Shown here one piece after another: positions 1 to 5,144 of a stretch of 5,144 bases of DNA. This stretch comes from Chloroflexota bacterium. Lineage in GTDB: Bacteria; Chloroflexota; UBA6077; FW602-bin22; JACPQP01. The notes below the pieces were generated by a model, which did not search any database, was not told the origin of the DNA, and worked only from the letters and a program-made list of their open reading frames with translations. Each line of letters starts with the position of its first letter. Positions within the stretch are counted from its first letter, which is position 1. A program made the translations under genes and the position numbers. The stretch lies in NCBI GenBank assembly GCA_016190465.1, contig JACPQP010000362.1:1-5144 (forward strand). Direction: 5' to 3'.

Positions 1-28
1 GCTGAGTAGGTATCAGAAAGTTTTTGAT

Positions 29-79
29 GGTTTTGGGGACACCCCAAACCCCGCCAGGAAGGGCCGCGGCCCTTCCTGG
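29..79 (-). terminator. Twin hairpin downstream of the moxR operon, possible transcription end
   Basis: Two adjacent inverted repeats lie beyond the last gene of the leftward operon. Positions 54-79 are a perfect 26-bp palindrome (arms 54-66 and 67-79), giving an 11-bp stem with a 4-nt loop as RNA. Positions 29-50 form a second stem (29-38 with 42-50, loop ACA, one bulged T). Read on the minus strand the order is palindrome, then the linker CGGGG whose last bases join the second stem. Neither stem is followed by a clear U-tract, so this is not a textbook intrinsic terminator. Position and shape suggest a 3'-end or transcript-stabilising element. A dispersed palindromic repeat is the alternative. 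Confidence 0.4.
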
Positions 80-187
80 ACCTACCCGGAGCCCTTAAGG
101 GACTTTCCGCAACCCACTTGGTACGGTAGTCGTGAACTCAGACGACGCTTCAGTGCGTTGCTCAGTCTACCGGAAACGCGTGAGAAC

Positions 188-211
188 GGTCAAGCGCGGC
201 GGAGCTTGACC
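188..211 (-). other. Inverted repeat spanning the stop codon of the DUF4129 gene
   Basis: Positions 188-195 and 204-211 are a perfect 8-bp inverted repeat with an 8-nt loop (196-203). The TGA stop of the DUF4129 gene (190-192) lies inside one arm. At the RNA level this would fold exactly at the end of the operon's coding sequence. No U-run follows, so it is recorded as a structure and not as a terminator. It may be chance, given the high GC content. Confidence 0.35.
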
Positions 212-1965
212 TTGAGCGCCTGCCAGCGCGAGCGCGCGAAGGACACCCCCTGGTCGGTCACGGGGCGGGGGCCGTAGCGCGCCTCCAGAAAGGCGGACGT
301 GAGCTCTTCGAGCTCCGGGTCGACCAGCGGTAGCCGCGTCCGCAGCGCCCGCGTGTACTCGCTCGCGGTTGCCGCGGGCGGCTTCGGGTGGCCCAGTTGT
401 GTCGCCCGCTCGACCACGGACAGGTAGAAGGAGATGATCCGGTCGCGGTGCCCTAGCCCGCGAAGCGAGAGCCAGCGCCGTGGCGTCGTCACGACCCTGG
501 TCACCGGGCGGACGAAGAGCTGCGGCAGCGCGGCCACCACCGTTGTCACAACCTGCCGGCCCAATCGCGCCAGGCCGCGCAGCAGCGCGGCGACGAGGTG
601 GGCGACCCCTCGCAGCAGCGGCGACGCGGAAAGCCAGCGCGGGAGTGGCGGATGCTCGCGCCAGAGGACGCGAAGCAGGTAGATGACGACGAGCAAGCCG
701 ATCATCAAGAATGCCGCCGAGCGGAGAAACTCGAGGAGCGGGATCGGCGGCCCCGGCGGCGGAGGCGGGGGGGGCTGCGGCGGCAATACGGGCGCCTCGC
801 TGCTCTGCTCACTCGCCGTCCCCGGCGACAACAGCCGCAGCGGCCAGAGCAAGAGCGAGAAGAGCAGGTAGACGAACGTGACGAGCAGCACGAGGATCTG
901 TGACAGGATGCCGAGGACGACGGACACCACGTCGGCCAGTGTCAGCGCGTAGTCGGTGGGGAGGGCCATCGTGACCAGCAGGATGAGCGCCATCGCGCCG
1001 ACGAGGTAGGCGGCCCAGCGTGGCGCGAGATTCGACGGGATGGCGAGCCGATCCAGGCGCCAGAGCGTCCGCAGACGGACGTACTGCGCCTCGCCGATCA
1101 ACAGGAAGCCGAAAACGTAATACAGGACCACGTTGGCCAGCGCCAGGTGCTGCGACGGGCGACCGAACGTGACGAGCTGGGTCACGGCCGCGAGATCCCA
1201 GGACTGGGCGACCGTGAGTGCGGTGAGACCGCCCCACGTGACCACCAGCAGCCCGCCCCACAGGAAGCGGTTGGCGATGCCGCGGAGCGGCGCGGAGTGG
1301 TCGATCAGTCGGACGTGGTCGTCGTCCAGGCCGTAGCCACACGCCGCCGACTCGTCACCCGGCATCTCACCCTGCTGAACCCGAATGCGGTTGAGGTCGA
1401 GCGACGTGCTGAAGCTCATCCACCACGCCAGCAACAGGATCAAGCAGTTCACGACCCACCCGAACGTGAAGAAGGTGCCCGGGTCCGACCACCAGCGCGG
1501 CAGATCGTCGAGGAGTCGCGTGGGGAGGAGTACGTGGGGCCAGAACCGGATGAGGAGGAACGGCGGAAGGAGCAGCGCCGCCCACTCCTTGACGTTGAAC
1601 CGGGCGTGGACCAGACGGCGGGCGTAGAGGAACGCTTCGGCGGCGACCACGATGCTCAGCGGGATGAGTGGCTCGGTCTCCCACCGCGGGACGAGGGCGA
1701 GACCGAACCCAACCAACCCGATCACGGCGCAGACGATGGTCGCCACCACGGCCACCGGCTCGAAGATACCCTCGACCCAGTTGGCGACCGTCACCTCACG
1801 CTCGCGATAGAACTCGGGCGGCGCCAGCCAGCGGGCGAGCTCGCCGCGGAGGCCGCGCCCCCTCGCCCCCTGTGGGGGAAGCTCGCCACCCACGCCTCCC
1901 CCCTTCCCACCTTGTGGGGGCCGGCCCAGGAACGGCGGTTGGGGGTAGAGGGGGGGACTCATCAT
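190..1965 (-). CDS. Multi-pass membrane protein with C-terminal DUF4129-like region, third gene of the MoxR operon
   Basis: A 591-residue integral membrane protein. The N-terminus (residues 1-47) is Gly/Pro-rich and holds a tandem 14-residue repeat (16-29, 30-43). Hydrophobic segments follow at about 70-92, 100-115, 128-147, 165-184, 233-253, 272-291, 316-335 and 343-379, with a polar stretch at 188-231. A proline linker (395-407) leads to another membrane segment at 414-433. The C-terminal tail, about 507-588 (FYLSVVERATQLG ... ASEYTRAL ... FLEARYG), looks like the DUF4129 cytoplasmic region found at the end of TgpA-type proteins. I see no transglutaminase core or its Cys-His-Asp signature. 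The start at 1965 is chosen because GGAGG (1971-1975) lies 5 nt upstream and the ATG overlaps the DUF58 stop as ATGA; a second ATG follows at once (1962). Co-transcription and translational coupling with the DUF58 gene are likely. Molecular function is unknown; a role with MoxR/DUF58 in the envelope is inferred from context. Confidence 0.85.
   Translation of the reverse strand: MMSPPLYPQPPFLGRPPQGGKGGGVGGELPPQGARGRGLRGELARWLAPPEFYREREVTVANWVEGIFEPVAVVATIVCAVIGLVGFGLALVPRWETEPLIPLSIVVAAEAFLYARRLVHARFNVKEWAALLLPPFLLIRFWPHVLLPTRLLDDLPRWWSDPGTFFTFGWVVNCLILLLAWWMSFSTSLDLNRIRVQQGEMPGDESAACGYGLDDDHVRLIDHSAPLRGIANRFLWGGLLVVTWGGLTALTVAQSWDLAAVTQLVTFGRPSQHLALANVVLYYVFGFLLIGEAQYVRLRTLWRLDRLAIPSNLAPRWAAYLVGAMALILLVTMALPTDYALTLADVVSVVLGILSQILVLLVTFVYLLFSLLLWPLRLLSPGTASEQSSEAPVLPPQPPPPPPPGPPIPLLEFLRSAAFLMIGLLVVIYLLRVLWREHPPLPRWLSASPLLRGVAHLVAALLRGLARLGRQVVTTVVAALPQLFVRPVTRVVTTPRRWLSLRGLGHRDRIISFYLSVVERATQLGHPKPPAATASEYTRALRTRLPLVDPELEELTSAFLEARYGPRPVTDQGVSFARSRWQALKVKLRRA
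1837..1920 (-). repeat. In-frame tandem 42-bp repeat, two units, in the DUF4129 gene
   Basis: Two adjacent 42-bp units, 1879-1920 and 1837-1878 on the minus strand, encode PPQGGKGGGVGGEL and PPQGARGRGLRGEL, identical at 9 of 14 residues. Each unit opens with CCCCCACA and is built of C- and G-runs. The low-complexity, non-hydrophobic product sits ahead of the first membrane segment and looks unlike the rest of the protein. A dispersed GC-rich repeat that landed in frame is the likely source (inference). Confidence 0.6.
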
Positions 1966-3158
1966 CGCCGCCTCCACACGTTCAGGTCCTCCTCTTTCCA
2001 CACCCGGTAGCAGCGAATGCCGAGGCCTGCCGCCCGGCGCTCGGCCCGCTCGAAGCTGAACTGACTCGGGTAATCGTCGTAGACCACCGTCACCGGGAAG
2101 CCGCTGCGCTGGAGCGCGATCAGCGCCCGGAGCAGCTCTTCGGTCTCCTGCGCCGTGACCACGATCAGGGTGGCGCCCCAGGGGAAGCGAATCGCCTCGC
2201 GGCCGAGCAGCTCGGCAAACGGCGCGTGGTCGGGCTGCTGGACCCGGCCGAGCAGCTCGAGCAGCCGGACGATCTGGGCTCGCCCCTTTCGAGGCAGGAC
2301 GCCGGTGACGGGGGTGTTGTCGGCGCTCGCCGGGTCACCTCCGTTCGTCAGCAGACCGACCTCCTGCCGGAGCTGGCCCAGGTGGTGGACGACGCTGGCG
2401 GCAACGACGATCCCCATCTCGGTGCCGTGGTAGGCGTGCTGACGCTGGTAGTCGGCGAGAGACAGGTTCAGGAGCACGACCGTTTGCAGGGTCATCGCCG
2501 GCTCGTACTTCTTCACCTGGAGTCGCCCCGCCGCCGCACTCGTCTTCCAGTTGATCTTGCGCAGGCTGTCACCGCTGGCGTAGTCGCGCACGCCGATCAC
2601 TCGGGCCGGGTCCTCGTAGAGGGGCTCCCTGGTGCGCAGGTGGCCGAACGGTGACTTCGAGGGCAGGCCCAGCTCCTCGAGCGCGACGATCTGGGGGTAC
2701 ACCGTGAGGTGCCGACTGATCGGGCAGGCGGCGGACCGCTCGAAGAGGCCGAACAGATCGCCCGTCCACGCGCTCAGCGGACCGATCGGGTAGTACCCGC
2801 GTTGGCGACAGCTCAACTCGTAGGAGAAGGTCGTCGACTCGTGCGGTGCCAGGGAGACGACGCGCGCGAACTGCGCCGGAGCGGCGAGGCTCAGCGGCAG
2901 GCGCTCCTGGATCCGGACCCAGGGCATCGGGAGAAGGCTCCGGTTTCGGACATCGAGCTGAACGCGCACGATCTCGCCGAGGAAGGCGCGCTCGGGGTGC
3001 TGGCGACGAAACTCCAGCGACTCGGCCCCCCGGCGGCTCCAGAAGTGGGCCGCCAGATACACGCCCGCCAGGAGATAGAGGGCGTGGTACATAAACGCCA
3101 GGCGGAACATCGAGGCCACCAGGAAGATGGCGAGTGCAAACGGCACGATGCTGAACAT
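1962..3158 (-). CDS. DUF58 domain protein, membrane-anchored, MoxR partner
   Basis: A 398-residue protein of the DUF58 family, commonly encoded next to moxR and thought to be a client or partner of the MoxR ATPase. Two N-terminal hydrophobic helices (about 2-18 and 20-40) anchor it. A beta-rich segment follows (about 60-130). The DUF58 signature is at 189-221: GVRDYASGDSLRKINW, then KTSAAAGRLQVKKYEP. After it comes a von Willebrand A-like fold whose first strand reads TVVLLNLSL (226-234), and a later core strand at 325-337 (FPWGATLIVVTAQ). The usual metal-site Asp of the DxSxS motif is Asn231 here, so metal binding is doubtful. ATG 3158 is chosen: it lies 4 bp after the moxR stop, while the in-frame ATG at 3206 would overlap moxR and add 16 residues not expected before the anchor. 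The gene ends in an ATGA overlap with the next gene. Family assignment is firm; biochemical role is not established. Confidence 0.9.
   Translation of the reverse strand: MFSIVPFALAIFLVASMFRLAFMYHALYLLAGVYLAAHFWSRRGAESLEFRRQHPERAFLGEIVRVQLDVRNRSLLPMPWVRIQERLPLSLAAPAQFARVVSLAPHESTTFSYELSCRQRGYYPIGPLSAWTGDLFGLFERSAACPISRHLTVYPQIVALEELGLPSKSPFGHLRTREPLYEDPARVIGVRDYASGDSLRKINWKTSAAAGRLQVKKYEPAMTLQTVVLLNLSLADYQRQHAYHGTEMGIVVAASVVHHLGQLRQEVGLLTNGGDPASADNTPVTGVLPRKGRAQIVRLLELLGRVQQPDHAPFAELLGREAIRFPWGATLIVVTAQETEELLRALIALQRSGFPVTVVYDDYPSQFSFERAERRAAGLGIRCYRVWKEEDLNVWRRR
1971..1975 (-). promoter_or_regulatory. Ribosome binding site deciding the DUF4129 gene start
   Basis: GGAGG on the minus strand lies 5 nt before the ATG at 1965 and within the last codons of the DUF58 gene. 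It favours 1965 (or the adjacent 1962) over the longer frame opening at 2001, which would overlap DUF58 by about 40 bp. Confidence 0.7.
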
Positions 3159-3162
3159 CGAT

Positions 3163-4128
<966 letters not shown>

Positions 4129-4135
4129 TTGATTC

Positions 4136-4143
4136 TTACCGCC
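4136..4143 (-). promoter_or_regulatory. Ribosome binding site supporting the moxR GTG start
   Basis: On the minus strand GGCGGTAA, close to the GGAGGTGA consensus, ends 7 nt before GTG 4128. It helps choose this start over the upstream in-frame ATGs. Confidence 0.5.
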
Positions 4144-4149
4144 GGCTTC

Positions 4150-4155
4150 AGTATA
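4150..4155 (-). promoter_or_regulatory. Possible -10 box for the moxR operon
   Basis: TATACT on the minus strand matches the sigma-70 -10 consensus at 5 of 6 bases and would start RNA near 4143, about 15 nt before the moxR GTG. No convincing -35 box lies at the expected spacing (ACAACG at 17 nt). The call is tentative. Confidence 0.3.
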
Positions 4156-4170
4156 GTTTAGCCCTGGCAA

Positions 4171-4195
4171 CACGTTGTCGTCTGCGACTCGATCG
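4171..4195 (+). repeat. Left direct repeat: orphan copy of the serA 5' coding sequence
   Basis: This 25-bp stretch matches 4389-4413 at 23 of 25 bases (differences at 4172 and 4177), with 18 consecutive identical bases at 4178-4195. In frame it reads HVVVCDSI against RVLVCDSI in serA, but it has no start codon in that frame (TAG at 4159-4161) and stops soon after at a TGA inside repeat copy 1. It looks like a duplicated or displaced serA 5' end. Confidence 0.7.
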
Positions 4196-4199
4196 AGCA

Positions 4200-4226
4200 T
4201 CTCTGATGCCGAAAGGCGTTGAGCAG
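4200..4226 (+). repeat. Hairpin repeat copy 1
   Basis: A 27-bp unit identical to copy 2. Core ATGCC-GAAA-GGCGT (4206-4219) folds as a 5-bp stem with a GNRA tetraloop; flanking CTC and GAG can add a 3-bp lower stem across a small internal loop. The minus strand reads AQRLSASE or LNAFRHQR depending on frame. Confidence 0.85.
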
Positions 4227-4245
4227 AGCAGAGCAGAGTAGAGCA
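4221..4245 (+). repeat. Pentanucleotide tract (GAGCA)5
   Basis: Five tandem GAGCA units, the fourth being GAGTA. The first unit is the tail of hairpin repeat copy 1, so the tract probably grew from it by strand slippage. Confidence 0.8.
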
Positions 4246-4250
4246 GCAGG

Positions 4251-4280
4251 GCGATTGTACTCGCTTCGCCGAGCAATCGC
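4251..4280. other. Stable hairpin between repeat copies 1 and 2
   Basis: GCGATTG (4251-4257) pairs with CAATCGC (4274-4280), and inner CTCG (4260-4263) pairs with CGAG (4270-4273), with a 2-nt bulge (TA) and loop CTTCGC. This gives an 11-bp stem unrelated in sequence to the three hairpin repeats. There is no U-tract on either side, so it is not an intrinsic terminator. Confidence 0.6.
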
Positions 4281-4305
4281 AATCGGTCGGGTTGAAGTAC
4301 CACCG

Positions 4306-4332
4306 TCTCTGATGCCGAAAGGCGTTGAGCAG
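4306..4332 (+). repeat. Hairpin repeat copy 2
   Basis: Identical over 27 bp to copy 1, starting 106 bp after it. Core hairpin at 4312-4325 with a GAAA loop. With copy 3 it shares an extra CCACC on its left side (4300-4304). Confidence 0.85.
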
Positions 4333-4348
4333 GCGAAAATGGAAACCG

Positions 4349-4354
4349 AGGAGG
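4349..4354 (+). promoter_or_regulatory. Shine-Dalgarno sequence for serA
   Basis: A perfect AGGAGG lies 13 nt before ATG 4368, longer than the usual 5-9 nt. It sits in the spacer between repeat copies 2 and 3, so it belongs to the inserted block and not to serA itself. Confidence 0.55.
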
Positions 4355-4361
4355 GCCACCA

Positions 4362-4387
4362 TCTCTGATGCCGGAAGGCGTTAGGCA
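4362..4387 (+). repeat. Hairpin repeat copy 3, containing the serA start codon
   Basis: A diverged copy starting 56 bp after copy 2; with the left flank it matches copy 2 at 28 of 32 positions (4300-4331 against 4356-4387). The loop is GGAA, still of GNRA type, while the GAG of the lower stem has changed. The 5' strand of the core stem begins with the serA ATG (4368-4370). Confidence 0.8.
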
Positions 4388-5144
4388 CCGCGTTCTCGTC
4401 TGCGACTCGATCGCGAAAGAGGGGCTGGATGTGCTCCGGGCGCACGCCGATGTCGAGTTGCGGCTCGGTCTGCGGCCGGAGCAACTGATCCAGGCGGTCG
4501 ACGGCTGCCACGGGCTCGTCGTCCGGAGCCAGACGCTGGTCACGGCCGAGGCGATCAACGCGGCGACGAACCTGCGCGTGATCGGGCGGGCCGGTGTGGG
4601 GGTCGACAACATCGACGTGGAGGCGGCCAGCCGCAAGGGGATCATCGTCGTCAACGCTCCGATGTCGGTCACCGTCGCGGCGGCCGAGCACACGCTGGCG
4701 ATGATCTTCGCCCTGGCCCGGCACATCCCCCAGGCGCACAACTCGGTGGTCGCCGGTCGGTGGGAGCGCAGCCGCTACCTGGGCTGCGAGCTGCGGGACA
4801 AGACGCTCGGCGTCGTCGGGCTGGGGCACATCGGCTCGGAGGTTGCCCGTCGGGCCGTGGCGCTGGAGATGCGCGTCGTCGGCGTCGATCCCTTTGTGTC
4901 GGCCGACTACGCGACGCGGCTGGGGATCACGCTGGTGCCGATGGAGACGTTGCTCGCCCAGTCGGATTTTGTCACGATCCACGTTCCGCTGACGCCGAAC
5001 ACCCGCAACCTGTTCGGCCCGGAGCAACTGAAGCGGGTGAAGCCGGGCGTTCGGCTGGTCAACTGCGCCCGTGGCGGCATCATCGACGAGGCCGCGCTGG
5101 CCGACGCGCTCCAGGCCGGGATCGTCGCGGGCGCGGCGCTGGAC
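4368..5144 (+). CDS. serA: D-3-phosphoglycerate dehydrogenase, N-terminal part (runs off the window)
   Basis: The first 259 residues of a D-2-hydroxyacid dehydrogenase of SerA type, which oxidises 3-phosphoglycerate to 3-phosphohydroxypyruvate with NAD, the first step of the phosphorylated serine pathway. Motifs are RAGVGVDNID (74-83), the Rossmann glycine motif GLGHIG (151-156) followed by Asp174, the residue expected to bind the NAD ribose, and ARGGIIDE (234-241) with catalytic Arg235. The catalytic Glu and His and any C-terminal regulatory domain lie beyond 5144. The frame opens after a TGA at 4326-4328; ATG 4368 is the only ATG, GTG or TTG before the conserved RVLVCDSIA at residue 8. Residues 1-7 (MPEGVRH) are encoded by hairpin repeat copy 3. 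Divergent from moxR. Another 2-hydroxyacid dehydrogenase activity cannot be excluded without the C-terminus. Confidence 0.9.
   Translation, partial: MPEGVRHRVLVCDSIAKEGLDVLRAHADVELRLGLRPEQLIQAVDGCHGLVVRSQTLVTAEAINAATNLRVIGRAGVGVDNIDVEAASRKGIIVVNAPMSVTVAAAEHTLAMIFALARHIPQAHNSVVAGRWERSRYLGCELRDKTLGVVGLGHIGSEVARRAVALEMRVVGVDPFVSADYATRLGITLVPMETLLAQSDFVTIHVPLTPNTRNLFGPEQLKRVKPGVRLVNCARGGIIDEAALADALQAGIVAGAALD
4389..4413 (+). repeat. Right direct repeat: first conserved codons of serA
   Basis: This is the partner of the copy at 4171-4195, offset by 218 bp. It encodes the first conserved strand of the dehydrogenase (RVLVCDSIA), so this is the functional copy. The similarity ends at 4413. Confidence 0.7.

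Larger units (their letters stand above)
4129..4157 (+). promoter_or_regulatory. Sigma-70-like promoter pointing towards serA
   Basis: TTGATT (4129-4134) and TATAGT (4152-4157) are separated by exactly 17 nt, matching the consensus at 4 of 6 and 5 of 6 bases. RNA would start near 4164, directly before the orphan serA fragment and about 200 nt before the present serA ATG. The -10 box overlaps the candidate minus-strand -10 box, so the two directions may compete for polymerase. Confidence 0.4.
4196..4388. mobile_element. Putative small non-coding repeat element (MITE-like) inserted at the serA 5' end
   Basis: The segment of about 193 bp lies exactly between the two 25-bp direct repeats. It begins with hairpin repeat copy 1, within 5 bp of the left flank, and ends with copy 3, within 2 bp of the right flank. 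It carries no transposase and no plausible gene. A non-autonomous element with a target duplication would give this layout. Recombination or replication slippage between dispersed repeats is the main alternative. The flanks differ at two positions and are longer than most target duplications, so the mechanism is open. Confidence 0.45.

Noticed and set aside
92..101. 10-bp palindrome CCCTTAAGGG as an operator
   Set aside because: It is short, isolated and downstream of genes, with no promoter beside it.
124..172. Possible structured RNA (6-bp inverted repeat 124-129/167-172 around a 5-bp hairpin 129-133/142-146)
   Set aside because: The stems are short, share a base and leave a long unpaired part; no tRNA-like or known RNA pattern was seen.
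1147..2654. Long plus-strand open frames opposite the DUF4129 and DUF58 genes
   Set aside because: Their products are charged, low-complexity shadow translations; the minus-strand frames have clear families, coupled starts and membrane segments.
4251..4280. Intrinsic terminator between the divergent genes
   Set aside because: The stem is good but no U-tract follows on either strand, and a terminator here would cut the likely serA leader.
4200..4387. CRISPR array
   Set aside because: Only three copies are present, the gaps are very uneven (79 and 29 bp), the last copy supplies a coding start, and no cas gene is in the window. The 29-bp gap alone looks spacer-like.
4200..4387. REP elements moved by an IS200/IS605-like or RAYT transposase
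   Set aside because: The hairpins fit loosely, but IS200/IS605-type transposition makes no target duplication, whereas a 25-bp flanking repeat is present, and no such transposase is in the window.
4158..5027. Long minus-strand open frames opposite serA (289 and 197 codons)
   Set aside because: They are high-GC shadows of the serA reading frame and translated repeats, with no recognisable domain.

Overview
This is a GC-rich bacterial window (roughly two thirds G+C by eye) with tightly packed genes, Shine-Dalgarno starts and GC-ending codons. The gene set and the style of the dispersed repeats recall Chloroflexota of the Sphaerobacter/Thermomicrobia kind. That placement is an impression from memory, not something the sequence proves.

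Layout. Positions 1-189 hold no gene; they carry a twin hairpin (29-79) downstream of the leftward operon. Positions 190-4128 are a three-gene operon on the minus strand, read right to left: a MoxR-type AAA+ ATPase (3163-4128), a DUF58 membrane-anchored protein (1962-3158, 4 bp after the moxR stop), and a multi-pass membrane protein with a C-terminal DUF4129-like region (190-1965, start overlapping the DUF58 stop as ATGA). MoxR-DUF58-DUF4129/transglutaminase is a recurrent bacterial module thought to act in envelope or protein-complex maturation. Here the third gene shows no recognisable transglutaminase domain. Positions 4368-5144 are the 5' part of a divergent plus-strand serA-type D-3-phosphoglycerate dehydrogenase gene (serine biosynthesis), cut by the window end.

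The unusual part is the 239 bp between the divergent genes. It contains three direct copies of a roughly 26-bp hairpin repeat with a GNRA-type loop (GAAA, GAAA, GGAA), a pentanucleotide tract grown from the tail of the first copy, and a separate 11-bp-stem hairpin. The block starts and ends with a repeat copy and is flanked on both sides by a 25-bp direct repeat (23/25 identical). The right-hand flank is the first conserved serA codons; the left-hand flank is an orphan fragment of the same codons. The simplest reading is a small non-coding repeat element inserted into, or duplicated at, the 5' end of serA. It now supplies the gene's Shine-Dalgarno sequence and its ATG, the ATG lying inside the third hairpin. 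A plausible plus-strand promoter (TTGATT-17-TATAGT) sits just left of the orphan fragment, so serA mRNA would carry the repeats as a structured leader of about 200 nt. This array is the best candidate for something undescribed in the window.
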